The translations under genes were made by a program, and so were the position numbers. A DNA stretch of 64,000 nt from Candidatus Physcousia equi (GTDB lineage Bacteria > Bacteroidota > Bacteroidia > Bacteroidales > Bacteroidaceae): assembly GCA_018065005.1 (NCBI GenBank), contig JAGHUD010000013.1, positions 22,846 to 86,845 of the forward strand. Reading direction: 5' to 3'. The notes under the pieces are model-generated. The model did not search any database and had not been told where the DNA came from. It worked only from the letters and a program-made list of their open reading frames with translations. How positions within the stretch are numbered: position 1 is the first letter of the stretch; each line of letters opens with the position of its first letter. Shown here in pieces: positions 17,817 through 26,751 of the stretch.

Positions 17817-19202
17817 TCACTTAGCCTTTTGTGTCACGTAGATTTTGCGGGTAAGCCTCTTGGTGACCCGTTCGGCTGGCGTGTCGGTGTCTGGTGTGCT
17901 GGTGAAGACGTCAGCAGTGAGTGTGATGCAGGCAAACGTGCCTGGTGCGATGTCCAACACTCCACGTATTTCTCCACTCTTGTCAAGTTCAGGCTCGCTG
18001 AGAAACAGATGGTCGGGGTCGTCGAGCGTGATGACAGGCTCGCCAGAGATTCTCGTCTGGCTGTCCAGCCCAAACCAACCGGTAGGGTCGCCATACTGCC
18101 GAATGAAGGGGCGTATGCTGCACTCGCCACCGCCATCAAAGATGACAACAAACTCGTTGCTCTCCGTCTGGTCGAACTCCGCCTCCGGGTAACCGCCAAT
18201 GGGCGGGTAGGAGCGTGCTTCGAGGCGCATCTGCCATTCGCCAAGCGAGATGGGGATGTGTATCCAGTCGTTGCGGTGGATGCGTGGGAGCACCTCGGGG
18301 TTGGTGAGCGCATAGCGGAAGTCCTCATCAGCCGGATGTGCGGCAGATCGCACATCGAAGTTAAGCATAAAACTCCGCGTGATGTTGTCCGCTTCCGATT
18401 CCAGCACATAGAAGACCCGCTTCACGCCCTTGGCTCCAGCCTTCAGCAGCACGGGTTGTTGGTATTCGTTTTTCAGTGTCGCCTTCACCGCGTTTGGCGC
18501 AAGGTCCAGTGTGTTGTTCGGTGTCTGATAGTTCATGAGCAGTATGCTACCCTCAGTGTCGCTGGCATTCACCGTCATGTTGTTGATGCTCTGCGAGGCA
18601 ATCTGCATGTTGTAGGGTGTGGGGTTGGAGAATTCAAACTCCAATTTAGCCATCAGGCGCCGCACCTCGATGCCGAAGGTCTGGTTGGGACCCTCCACCT
18701 TGACCATCTGTTTTGCGCTGGTCATTGGGATGCCCTCTGACAGTTTGTCGGCAGAGAGCAGTTGGGTGGACGAGAAGGGAGCAGGCATAAAGAAACGGAT
18801 GGCGCTGAGGTTGTCGGAGATGTTCTTCCCCTCGGTGAGTCCCAGTCCATCCAGGTAGCCCTTGCTTAGGTTGGCAAAGCCATAGGCATAATAGGTGCCG
18901 ATGTTGAGCGAAGTCTCCACCGGGTCGAGCTCGGCAGCCGGTGTGCAGACGCCATCGATGCTGCGCACAATCTTTCCGTTGACGTCGGTGATGATGACGC
19001 GATAGTTCTGCATGAGTTCAACGTCCGAAACGGCATCCTTTGGTTGTCCATCCGCCCTCGTCGCCAACTTCAGCGCCACGCGGCACGCACCCTGCGCAGT
19101 CGTCTCTGCGCCCGTTTGTTCGTCGAGCGTGTCGTCGGCACAAGCTCCGAGCAGCAGGAGCAAGCAGATGGCAAGCAGTATATGGTGTTTCAGTAGATTC
19201 AT
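17817..19202 (-). CDS. Fimbrial-type lipoprotein (FimB/Mfa2-like or pilin-like)
   Basis: A 461-residue lipoprotein with a Leu-rich signal and lipobox (LLLLLGAC). The early region has an immunoglobulin-like pattern (NYRVIITDVNGKIVRSI, then a central VRRLMAKLEFEF stretch) that resembles subunits of type V fimbriae. It is longer than usual FimB/Mfa2 proteins (about 300 residues). The ATG at 19202 overlaps the TGA of the upstream gene as ATGA; the 12-codon extension upstream is unlikely. It precedes the giant gene by 39 bp. It could be an anchor or an accessory pilin adaptor; the sequence alone does not decide. Confidence 0.65.
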   Translation of the reverse strand: MNLLKHHILLAICLLLLLGACADDTLDEQTGAETTAQGACRVALKLATRADGQPKDAVSDVELMQNYRVIITDVNGKIVRSIDGVCTPAAELDPVETSLNIGTYYAYGFANLSKGYLDGLGLTEGKNISDNLSAIRFFMPAPFSSTQLLSADKLSEGIPMTSAKQMVKVEGPNQTFGIEVRRLMAKLEFEFSNPTPYNMQIASQSINNMTVNASDTEGSILLMNYQTPNNTLDLAPNAVKATLKNEYQQPVLLKAGAKGVKRVFYVLESEADNITRSFMLNFDVRSAAHPADEDFRYALTNPEVLPRIHRNDWIHIPISLGEWQMRLEARSYPPIGGYPEAEFDQTESNEFVVIFDGGGECSIRPFIRQYGDPTGWFGLDSQTRISGEPVITLDDPDHLFLSEPELDKSGEIRGVLDIAPGTFACITLTADVFTSTPDTDTPAERVTKRLTRKIYVTQKAK

Positions 19203-20839
19203 CAGATTTCTATTTCTGGGTGTTCGATATAGTTCCACTTCATCACATAGATGTAGGGGCGTATGCCTTCAGGTCTCGCTTCCATATCGTTGGGGATGTG
19301 GTTGAAGCCCGGACCCGAGAAGCTCACCTCCAGGCGGTAGATGCTGTTGCGCACGATGGCAAACTCCATGGGGGCAATGTGGTCGGCGATGGGATCTTGA
19401 TGCGTTGCATCGTGGCGCAGATAGACGACATAGTAGCTGACTGCGTCCTTGTAGCAAACCGTCTCTGCCACGTCTTCCTCATGAGCCGCCTTGTAGGCAT
19501 GTGCTGCCGCCTCGCTCGAGAAGTAGAGCACCTGCGCTTCATCGTGATCTTGCGCCATCTTTCTGTAGCGCCAATAGGTCTGCCCCTTTGCGTAGTCAGC
19601 ATCCACGGTGGGTGAGCCCTGCTGGTCCACACCGCCATACACCTTCGTGGGCTGATAGGTGCCCCTCAGGAGCAAGCCCGTAGTCGTCTGCGCGTTGGTG
19701 CAGCCAGGAAGCATGGTGTTCTCGTTGGCATATTCGACCACATAGTAGTCGAGCTGGTAGAGGTCGTCGTGCGTGGTGCCGTCCGTGAATCCCGTTCCCG
19801 AGCCCACGTGCACCCGATAGAGGTCGGAGAGCCAGGTTGCCTCCCTGCGTGCGATGGTCAGCGCACTGTTTCCGTACCAAGCCAGACAGTTGTCTTCCGG
19901 TGTGGCGGCAGTCTTGCGCCAGGTGGTGGGCTCTTCCACATACATCGGTTGCATGTCGTCGCCATAGAGCGCACCGCTCCGCTCGTCGCGCAGATAGTAT
20001 TTTGTGCCCTCTTGGCTGGGCGACAGTCGCTTGATGAAATAGGAAGGTGCCATCTTGACATTAAAGGCGCGCACATGCGAGAGATAGAAGTCTGCCACAT
20101 GGCTGTCACCCGATGCCGACAGCACAGGGTACTTACGTTCCGTTCCCGATACCACCGACCCATTCACGGCAAAGTCGATGCGTGCAGCCACGCGCTCGAT
20201 GTCCACCTCCACTTCGTAGGGGGCATCTTTGGTGCCCTCGCCGCCGTGGAACTGTGTGGCGCCCTCGTTGCTCATGGCAAACTCCGTGTAGCTTGCCTTA
20301 GCCTTGTGGCGTTCGCCCTTCCAGGCAGATGCCACAAGATGGTCGCGCAGCTCGCCCAGCGTGGCGGCATTGAAATCGCCACAGTTGGCAGCCACGACGA
20401 AGTAGTCCTCGTTGGTGAACTCATAGTTTGTGCTCACCTTCATCTTTATCTCATACTGCAGATAGCTGATGCCATTCTTCACCATGTGCGTGGCATCCGT
20501 CTCAGTGAAGCCAATGCTGTTCTTGAATCCAATCTTCACCACTGGCGTCGACGCCGGAGCATCGATGCCGCCCCGGAACTTGAAGAGCGTGAGGTTCTCG
20601 ATGTCGTTCTCATGGCAGAGGCCCTCTTCACGTCCGTCGCCGTTCTCACCGCCAAGCGGGTGGTCGTAGGCGCGAGTCTTGGTGGGCGAACTTGCCGTCA
20701 TCGAGATCTTCACGTTGATGTAGTTGTCACAAACGCCCTCCTGCTCGGGAACCATTGCATCCTCCGAGCACGACGCAGCTCCGCCCATCAGTGCGACGAG
20801 CAGTCCTGCGGTGTATATGAGGTTTGTGAAACGTTTCAT
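19202..20839 (-). CDS. Mfa1-like fimbrial subunit lipoprotein
   Basis: A 545-residue lipoprotein precursor (signal ending GGAASC). Shortly after the lipobox it carries TRAYDHPLGGENGDGREEG and then an ENDIENLTLF strand, features shared with Mfa1-type major and minor fimbrillins. The Arg/Lys before this region is where an arginine-specific protease would release a donor-strand groove in the P. gingivalis model. The C-terminus is a conserved YIYVMKWNYIEHPEIEI. ATG at 20839 begins MKRFTNL; the 26-codon extension upstream has no signal features. It follows an Mfa2-like gene by 35 bp and overlaps the next gene. It may be an accessory or tip-proximal pilin (Mfa3/Mfa4-like position). Confidence 0.75.
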   Translation of the reverse strand: MKRFTNLIYTAGLLVALMGGAASCSEDAMVPEQEGVCDNYINVKISMTASSPTKTRAYDHPLGGENGDGREEGLCHENDIENLTLFKFRGGIDAPASTPVVKIGFKNSIGFTETDATHMVKNGISYLQYEIKMKVSTNYEFTNEDYFVVAANCGDFNAATLGELRDHLVASAWKGERHKAKASYTEFAMSNEGATQFHGGEGTKDAPYEVEVDIERVAARIDFAVNGSVVSGTERKYPVLSASGDSHVADFYLSHVRAFNVKMAPSYFIKRLSPSQEGTKYYLRDERSGALYGDDMQPMYVEEPTTWRKTAATPEDNCLAWYGNSALTIARREATWLSDLYRVHVGSGTGFTDGTTHDDLYQLDYYVVEYANENTMLPGCTNAQTTTGLLLRGTYQPTKVYGGVDQQGSPTVDADYAKGQTYWRYRKMAQDHDEAQVLYFSSEAAAHAYKAAHEEDVAETVCYKDAVSYYVVYLRHDATHQDPIADHIAPMEFAIVRNSIYRLEVSFSGPGFNHIPNDMEARPEGIRPYIYVMKWNYIEHPEIEI

Positions 20840-20874
20840 GTCAGAGAGAGAAGAGAGAGGGGGGGATTCTCTTG

Positions 20875-22077
20875 TTATTTGCTGCCGAGTTTTTCGTTTT
20901 GGATGTGGATGCGCCAAGCCGTCACGTTGACCGTCACCTCAATGTTCAGTCCCTCCCATGTGTCGCCACGGAGGAAGAGACTGAGGTTGTATTCGTAGCA
21001 GCGGTCCAGAAACTCCTGTGCGCCCCACTTTGTGCGGTGTGCCATGTGCGCATCGTCATAGAAGGTCATGGGCAGGTTGAAGTCAGCCACGCGCATGCCG
21101 TCCGACTTGCGTGTGATGCGCAAGCGAGCATTCTTGTGGCTGTCGGCTCCCTGATAGTAGATGAGGCGCGAGGTGGCGAGCTCATAGTGAGCCGTCTGCT
21201 CCACGACGACGTCTTGCGAGTCATCGTCGTCGGCGTTCTCCTTGCCCCACTTGGTGCTGGTGGAGGCAGCGAAGGGTCTGTGAACGAGCAGTGCTTGGTT
21301 GGCAGCGAGCTCGTTGTTCCATTGCAGGTCGCTGTTAGCCACCACGATCTCCACGTCGAAGTCCTCTGCCCTCGTCTCCCTCTTCTTGTCCTCGTCGAGG
21401 TTCTGAATGCTGAGCGAGATGAATTTCGTGTCGCGCACCATGGAGATGGTGTCAGCCACGAAGAAGAACTGAGCGGCGGTGGTGGGCTCCGCCTCCACAG
21501 CGCGGTAGTCGAGGGGCTTAGTGGTGTGTCCCATCCAAAGCGTGTCGAGACCGAACGTTGCTTCCTCCACAGCACATCGCCCGTCGATGTCTGGCTCTGT
21601 TGCATGCATGAGTCTTGCCGACAGTTGCTTGATGTCTTCTCCGACGGTAGGACTTGTGATGCGGAAGTGGTGGTGTGGATTGAGCAGTGTCTCGTCGTAG
21701 GGTCGCTGCAGAGCCGTGGCAGCAAAGCGGTATTTGCGGTTGACAGGCAAGCCCGTCACGTCGATATAGAACATCTGGCTCTGCGGATGGTGCTTGATGG
21801 CGAGTGCGTGGTCGCGGTTGGACACGATGGTGTCCTTGACCACGGTCGACGTAGCGTCGTCGATGACATAGAGACGTACCTCGCCCACATGGTCGCTCAA
21901 GAGGTCTGCCTGTGCCGTATTGTAGTCATACTTCAGGTAGACGCGCAGCGCCTGTGTCACACTGCCGCAGGGTTCCATCTCCTCTTGCATCATTGAGCAA
22001 GAAGCCAGACTGAGTATGCCAGCCATCACAGCCAAGGCTTTTCTCATGCGGTGTAGTACGTCGTTTGTCATATACAT
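20875..22077 (-). CDS. FimB/Mfa2-family fimbrial lipoprotein
   Basis: A lipoprotein of about 400 residues (signal ending LSLASC). After the lipobox it has ALRVYLKYDYN followed by VGEVRLYVIDD, the hallmark of the FimB/Mfa2 family, whose P. gingivalis members anchor fimbriae in the outer membrane and limit their length. Its C-terminus, NVTAWRIHIQNEKL, closely matches that of the upstream Mfa1-like pilin (NVTPWRIYTQSEKL). Starts at 22077 (MYMTND), 22071 or 22047 (MRKALA) are all possible. It lies directly after the major pilin gene, separated by a strong hairpin. Anchor function is known for the family and inferred here. Confidence 0.8.
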   Translation of the reverse strand: MYMTNDVLHRMRKALAVMAGILSLASCSMMQEEMEPCGSVTQALRVYLKYDYNTAQADLLSDHVGEVRLYVIDDATSTVVKDTIVSNRDHALAIKHHPQSQMFYIDVTGLPVNRKYRFAATALQRPYDETLLNPHHHFRITSPTVGEDIKQLSARLMHATEPDIDGRCAVEEATFGLDTLWMGHTTKPLDYRAVEAEPTTAAQFFFVADTISMVRDTKFISLSIQNLDEDKKRETRAEDFDVEIVVANSDLQWNNELAANQALLVHRPFAASTSTKWGKENADDDDSQDVVVEQTAHYELATSRLIYYQGADSHKNARLRITRKSDGMRVADFNLPMTFYDDAHMAHRTKWGAQEFLDRCYEYNLSLFLRGDTWEGLNIEVTVNVTAWRIHIQNEKLGSK

Positions 22078-22112
22078 TATTATATATATAGGGGGGAAAG
22101 AATATAAGTTTG

Positions 22113-22147
22113 GTTTAGTGCCAGAGCCTGCAGCCCTGGCACTAAAC
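22113..22147 (-). promoter_or_regulatory. Intercistronic hairpin after the major pilin gene
   Basis: A perfect 12-bp stem (GTTTAGTGCCAG / CTGGCACTAAAC) with an 11-base GC-rich loop starts 14 bp after the pilin stop codon and ends 36 bp before the Mfa2-like start. No T-run follows on the minus strand, so it is more likely a partial terminator or a 3'-end stabiliser that would give more pilin mRNA than anchor mRNA. Confidence 0.7.
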
Positions 22148-22161
22148 TCAAACAAGAGGCA

Positions 22162-24159
22162 TTACTGGAGTTTCTCGCTCTGGGTGTAGATTCTCCAAGG
22201 AGTTACGTTGATGGTATACTTCAGATACTGCTCAACAACATCGTCGGGCACGTCCACGGGAGCATCGGGCACGGTGGGAGAACCAATCTGGCGGATACCG
22301 GTGACGGTGATGTTGTACCATGAGTTACGAACCACACCATAGCGGCCAAGGTAGTTCTTAGAAGGAGTAGGCTCGTCAGTGCCAACGCCATAGTTAGAAG
22401 CAACGGTGTTGTGCATACCCACCTTACCAGTCCAAGGAGTTTCTGCGTCGCCGAAATGCTTGATCTTGATGCTATAGAAAGCAGCACCATTCTTGTAGTA
22501 GTTGTAGACGTATGAAGAACCGTTCAATGCAGTGTTGTTGTCGGCAGGCCACTTTGCAACAGCCTCAGCAGGAGTGTGTTCCGTCTTGGTGTGGCCTGAG
22601 AGCTTTTCTGCATTCACGCTGATGCCAGCAATCAACTTGCCAGCTGTGGGGGTTGAGGGGTTCTCAGCATTGTTGTTATAGCTGAAGGTGACATCAATAT
22701 AGTTCTTCAAGGTGCTGGGGTCGGTCAAATAATACTCAGCCCAAGCCTGGTTGATAGAACGTCTTACCACCTCGTTCTTGATATATTCCTTCAGGTTGTC
22801 AGCGGCAGATACATAGCCTTCTTCGCCTTCTTTACCCGTTTCTTTGTAGATGTCGCCTTCCTGCGTGCTCACGGTGTAGAAATCCTTCTCGTCGTTGAAG
22901 GTGGCAGCCACAATCACACGGGTGGTGTTCTCTTCAGTCTGGTGAGCAACATCAAAGGTGTTCTCGGTGCAATAGTAATAAGAACCCATTTCACGGAGTG
23001 AACCGCTCAGCACGTTACCATCTACGTCGAACTTCATCATGTCGATGGTGGCCACGGTGTTCTTCTTTGAAATAAGGTCTGTTGCGTCTTCGTTGTAGTT
23101 GTGGTCAACAGCCCAGAAGGTGCGGAAGCAACCAGGAGTAACATAGCCATTAGACACAAAGCGATAACCTGCATACTTAGGATTGAAAGCGCTCTGGTAG
23201 TTCAGGTAGGCGAATGGGTCGGTGGGTTCTGCACAGTTGCGCATCAGAGAGGTCTTGGGGTTGGTGTTGTCCACGAACCATCCCTCAACCTTTGCCTTCA
23301 GTTTTTCCACCTCGGTGGTCTCGTCGAAGTCGGTAGCAGTCTTCACTTCTACTTTTGCGAGTGAACGCTCGATGTTGATGACAACAGCGGGGTCGCTGTC
23401 TTCTGCCTTCTCCTTGCTGGTGTAGAGAGCTTGAGTGTTGACCCAATAGAGTGTCTTGACTTCAAGAGATTCCGTGCCATTGGCGGTTGCTGCGGTGTAG
23501 GGCATGTTGCTCATGAAGAAGGCACTGGTCTTGTAGTTGCGGTGACGCTCTGTGATTTGCAGGTCAGCAATCTCGCCGTAGGTCAGCTTCTCACCTTTTG
23601 GGCTGACTTCCGTATAAGCGGCAGTTGCCTGTTCGCTGGTGCGATACTTCAGCACGGGAGCATTTTCTTCACCTTCAATGGTGACATAGTTCATCTTGTT
23701 GGCAAGCACGAGTGCCCACAGAGCGGTATAGCCTTCGGTGTTGGTCTTGCTCACCTTCACCACGGCGGTTCGGCTCTGCGTGATCTGTGCCTGGTCGTTT
23801 TTCTCCCAATCGCCAGGTGTCAGGTTGTAGTAGGAGATGAGCTCGTAGTCGCGCTCGTTGGTCTGGTCTTCCTTCTGTCCGAAGAGGAGCAGCGTGGCGT
23901 TTTCTACGTTGTACTCATTCTTTTCACCATCGTTGAAGTTGCGGTCGTCCTCGCCCAGCACTTCGTCGCCATCTGCCTTAGAAGCCGAAGCTACGTCGGG
24001 GATGTTGATGTTCACGTTAAAGAAGGCATTGCCCTGCTCGTTGAAAACAGAACCCAGAGAGTTCTCCACGACTACGTCCTGTTCAGCGAGGTTGTTCTCA
24101 CTACATGCAGTAAACAGCATGGTGGCTGCTACGGCTGCGAAGTAAAAAACCTTTTTCAT
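22162..24159 (-). CDS. Mfa1-like major fimbrial subunit
   Basis: A 665-residue lipoprotein precursor with signal MKKVFYFAAVAATMLFTAC. The N-terminal region after the lipobox ends in a charged stretch (K61, R73) where proteolytic maturation would be expected, followed by NVENATLLLFGQKED, the first core strand of type V pilins. Two Ig-like domains follow, and the C-terminus INVTPWRIYTQSEKLQ resembles the Mfa1 C-terminal domain, whose last strand inserts into the groove of the neighbouring subunit. Its codon use and length fit a highly expressed structural subunit. It is preceded by 87 bp of AT-rich sequence and followed by a hairpin. Assembly would occur on the cell surface. Confidence 0.85.
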   Translation of the reverse strand: MKKVFYFAAVAATMLFTACSENNLAEQDVVVENSLGSVFNEQGNAFFNVNINIPDVASASKADGDEVLGEDDRNFNDGEKNEYNVENATLLLFGQKEDQTNERDYELISYYNLTPGDWEKNDQAQITQSRTAVVKVSKTNTEGYTALWALVLANKMNYVTIEGEENAPVLKYRTSEQATAAYTEVSPKGEKLTYGEIADLQITERHRNYKTSAFFMSNMPYTAATANGTESLEVKTLYWVNTQALYTSKEKAEDSDPAVVINIERSLAKVEVKTATDFDETTEVEKLKAKVEGWFVDNTNPKTSLMRNCAEPTDPFAYLNYQSAFNPKYAGYRFVSNGYVTPGCFRTFWAVDHNYNEDATDLISKKNTVATIDMMKFDVDGNVLSGSLREMGSYYYCTENTFDVAHQTEENTTRVIVAATFNDEKDFYTVSTQEGDIYKETGKEGEEGYVSAADNLKEYIKNEVVRRSINQAWAEYYLTDPSTLKNYIDVTFSYNNNAENPSTPTAGKLIAGISVNAEKLSGHTKTEHTPAEAVAKWPADNNTALNGSSYVYNYYKNGAAFYSIKIKHFGDAETPWTGKVGMHNTVASNYGVGTDEPTPSKNYLGRYGVVRNSWYNITVTGIRQIGSPTVPDAPVDVPDDVVEQYLKYTINVTPWRIYTQSEKLQ

Positions 24160-24246
24160 AAAGTTTTAGAATTAAGTGAATAAAAAGTGTTTATTTAGTA
24201 TTAAAATTCTTTTCATGGTCTCTCCACCCCCGCCTGTGCACTCTCT

Positions 24247-25740
24247 TTATGGCAGCATCTTGAGGTTGCGCTTAGCCTCAGGCGTATTCTTGGCTTTGAG
24301 GAGCAGTTCGCGTGCAGCGCTGTAGTTCAGCTTGCTTGCTTCCACGATGGCGCGCAGGATGTTCGCCTCGTCGCTCTCGCCCGCCTTGAGCAGAAAGGCG
24401 GCAGCCTTGTTGTAGTCCTTCTGCTCGATGGTGAGCGCTGCAGCATTGCAGTTTGCCGTCTCGTCGTTGGGGAAATACTTGAGTGCCACCTCCATGGCAC
24501 GATGAAATTCCTCTCCGCCATGCTCACAGTCGGCAGCCACGGTGTAGATTTGGTTCAGGCTCATCAGTTCGGGCGTGTGCGCCATCACCTCGTGCAGTTG
24601 TGCTACGCTGAGAGGTTTCAGTCGTGTCTGGATGACGAAGTCGGTGTAGCGCAGTTTGGGGAACCAGTCGGGGTGGATCTGCTGTCGGTAGAGTGCAGCA
24701 AACTTTTTGCCGTTGATGAGTTCGTTCTCCTTGTTGTCGAAGTCCGTGGGTCCATAGGTGGGGCGATCGATGAGTTCCAGGAGGTCTTTGCGTTGCGTCT
24801 CAGAGATGGTGGTGGCATCCAGCACCTGTTGGCGGAAGCCCTCCCAGTTTTCGGGCACGGCGCTGAAGGTGCAGCGGTCCTTGGGCAGGTGGTAGCGCTG
24901 TGCGATGTATTCAGCCAGGGCGCGCGAGCGGTTGGAGGCGAGGTAGTCGTTGTGGACGTAGGGCGATTCGGGCGACGCATATCCGCAGAGCTTGATGGCG
25001 TCGATCTCCACATTAGGGTCGGAGAGCGCATACCGTATGCTGTCGTCTATCATCTTCAGCTCCGAGCGGTTGTCGATGACGTGGCGTCGGCGTGTGGTCT
25101 TGTGCACATAGCTGTAGACCTGCTCATGCAGTTCGAACTTGTCCACCTCAAACTCCACGCGCGCCTTTCCGTGGTGGTAGGTGATGGTGGGCACTTCGGC
25201 AACGGGGCGCGGATAGGGCACGATGAGCATGTGGCTGGCAGGTGCGAGCGCCAGCCGCTGTTCTGAGGCATGGGCAGCGATGTTGCGCCCGCAGCCACAG
25301 TAGTCGATGCTCATTCTCAGCACGGCGTCCTCGCCGAGCATCCATTCTTCGAGGGGGATGCGCTGGGTGTAGGGTATGGTGTCGCTCTTTTCTTTGTCCA
25401 CATAGATTTCCTTTGCCACGTGGTAGCGCATTTTCCCGCTTGCCTTCGTTGCTCCGCTGCGCATATAGGCGTAGTGCATGTTGCGCCCGCTCAGCACATA
25501 GGTGGGCAGCATGATGCTCTTGGAGGCCTGTTCGCTCTCGATGAAAGGTGTGACAAAGATTTGGTGGTTGCGCGCCAGTTTCAGTTCTTCGACGACCATG
25601 TTCATGCTCACCAGAGCGTAGCCGCTACTGGGTGTGACGTGGATGTCGGTGCATCTGACCCTCTGCTCGTCGTTGTTTGCAGCCAATGCCGTCGCGCACG
25701 CGAGTACGTTATATAATATTATAATGATGAGTCGCTTCAT
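24247..25740 (-). CDS. DUF3868 protein with OmpA-like segment
   Basis: A 497-residue exported protein (signal ending ACATALA). The N-terminal 200 residues or so fit DUF3868, including CTDIHVTPSSGYALVSMNM and a CGCG pair. A middle segment (VEIDAIKLCGYASPESPY, then NDYLASNRSRALAEYI) matches the OmpA peptidoglycan-binding pattern, and the last 120 residues form TPR-like helices (NAAALTIEQKDYNKAAAFLLKAG). DUF3868 genes commonly stand beside fimbrial operons in Bacteroides and Prevotella. It is the second gene of this operon and may tie the fimbrial assembly site to the cell wall, which is inference. Confidence 0.82.
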   Translation of the reverse strand: MKRLIIIILYNVLACATALAANNDEQRVRCTDIHVTPSSGYALVSMNMVVEELKLARNHQIFVTPFIESEQASKSIMLPTYVLSGRNMHYAYMRSGATKASGKMRYHVAKEIYVDKEKSDTIPYTQRIPLEEWMLGEDAVLRMSIDYCGCGRNIAAHASEQRLALAPASHMLIVPYPRPVAEVPTITYHHGKARVEFEVDKFELHEQVYSYVHKTTRRRHVIDNRSELKMIDDSIRYALSDPNVEIDAIKLCGYASPESPYVHNDYLASNRSRALAEYIAQRYHLPKDRCTFSAVPENWEGFRQQVLDATTISETQRKDLLELIDRPTYGPTDFDNKENELINGKKFAALYRQQIHPDWFPKLRYTDFVIQTRLKPLSVAQLHEVMAHTPELMSLNQIYTVAADCEHGGEEFHRAMEVALKYFPNDETANCNAAALTIEQKDYNKAAAFLLKAGESDEANILRAIVEASKLNYSAARELLLKAKNTPEAKRNLKMLP

Positions 25741-25796
25741 GTCTCTCTTCTGTTATCGTTTTTCTGGGTCAAACAATGTAGTTGTTGGTTACAAAA

Positions 25797-26417
25797 CTAA
25801 AACACATACATCAGGGTGACGCCCAATTTGGTCAGGCCCGCATAGTTGGACGTGCCGCTATCGAGTTTGGTGCCGCACTCGGCGCAGGGGAACTGGTCGT
25901 ACCACACACGGTTGTAGCCCACGCCCGTCTCTACCTCCAGATTCCAGTGGCGCGAGAGTATCCACTGATAGCCCACCGCCAAACCGGCGCCGGCAAAGGA
26001 ACCCTCGACGCGTGTGTCACGCACAGCCTTCGCCACGTCGAGCCCACTGAAGAAGGCACCGGGCAGGGGCAGATCCACGCGTGCGGCATTGAACTGCCCG
26101 CCCATGAGGTGCACGCCCACGAACCATCCGTTCATCCTCGTGCACCCCCACCAACGCAGTTCGGGCATCAGCACCCAATGCTTGACCTTGCGTGCTTCGC
26201 TGTGGCTTCCGCTGTAGACCCACGGGTTGAGACCATAGAAGAGCTGCGCTGTCATGCGGCATCCCAGCCCCACTTCCAAACCGAGGTTGGGGGTTGTCAG
26301 ACCGTCATAGAGGAGGTTGGTTTTCAGTGCCACTTCCTGCGCCTGCAACGAGCAGCTCCACAGCAGAGCCACGGCAAAAGTCAGCCAACTACGTATTTTT
26401 CGGTGTTTCCTTAGCAT
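25797..26417 (-). CDS. DUF3575 outer-membrane protein
   Basis: A 206-residue exported protein with signal ending SCSLQAQ. The start of the mature part, EVALKTNLLYDGLTTPNLGLE, and the C-terminal aromatic YVF fit the DUF3575 family, predicted small outer-membrane beta-barrels. These usually precede DUF3868 and Mfa-type fimbrial genes, exactly as here (56 bp gap). It is the first gene of the operon, about 100 bases from the predicted promoter. The biochemical role is unknown. Confidence 0.82.
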   Translation of the reverse strand: MLRKHRKIRSWLTFAVALLWSCSLQAQEVALKTNLLYDGLTTPNLGLEVGLGCRMTAQLFYGLNPWVYSGSHSEARKVKHWVLMPELRWWGCTRMNGWFVGVHLMGGQFNAARVDLPLPGAFFSGLDVAKAVRDTRVEGSFAGAGLAVGYQWILSRHWNLEVETGVGYNRVWYDQFPCAECGTKLDSGTSNYAGLTKLGVTLMYVF

Positions 26418-26474
26418 TATCTTTAATTTTGTGTTTGGTGCAAGAAGCTATGTTGCTCGATGACTTGGATTTCC

Positions 26475-26505
26475 GACAACGCCATGCGCAACGTGCAGCG
26501 TTGTC
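26475..26505 (-). promoter_or_regulatory. Leader hairpin of the fimbrial operon
   Basis: An 8-bp inverted repeat (GACAACGC / GCGTTGTC) with a 15-base interval lies just downstream of the predicted transcription start. It would sit at the very 5' end of the operon mRNA. It could stabilise the transcript or bind a regulator. Confidence 0.5.
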
Positions 26506-26516
26506 ATTTCTGCTCG

Positions 26517-26547
26517 TAAAATTACAATATTTAACTAAACCGACAAA
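26517..26547 (-). promoter_or_regulatory. Predicted promoter of the fimbrial operon
   Basis: On the minus strand: TTTG (26547-26544), 19 bases, then TAATTTTA (26524-26517). It differs from TAnnTTTG only in the last base. It is the best candidate in the 503-bp gap before DUF3575. No invertible flanking repeats were found around it. Confidence 0.6.
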
Positions 26548-26751
26548 AAATAATGCGATTTTTTTTAATCGTTAAGTAAATTTTCAACTTGGGGGTGGTA
26601 AAAATGCCCTTGTTTTTTCTCACTCACACCACGTTGTGTGCAGATACTTTGGTGGCATTGAGCATGACGAGTGCGTGATGGGGGCAAAGAGTCGCGCGTA
26701 AGTTCATCCTTCCTGCTGCACCGCCTCCCCCCTTGTTGAGGGACAAAAAAA

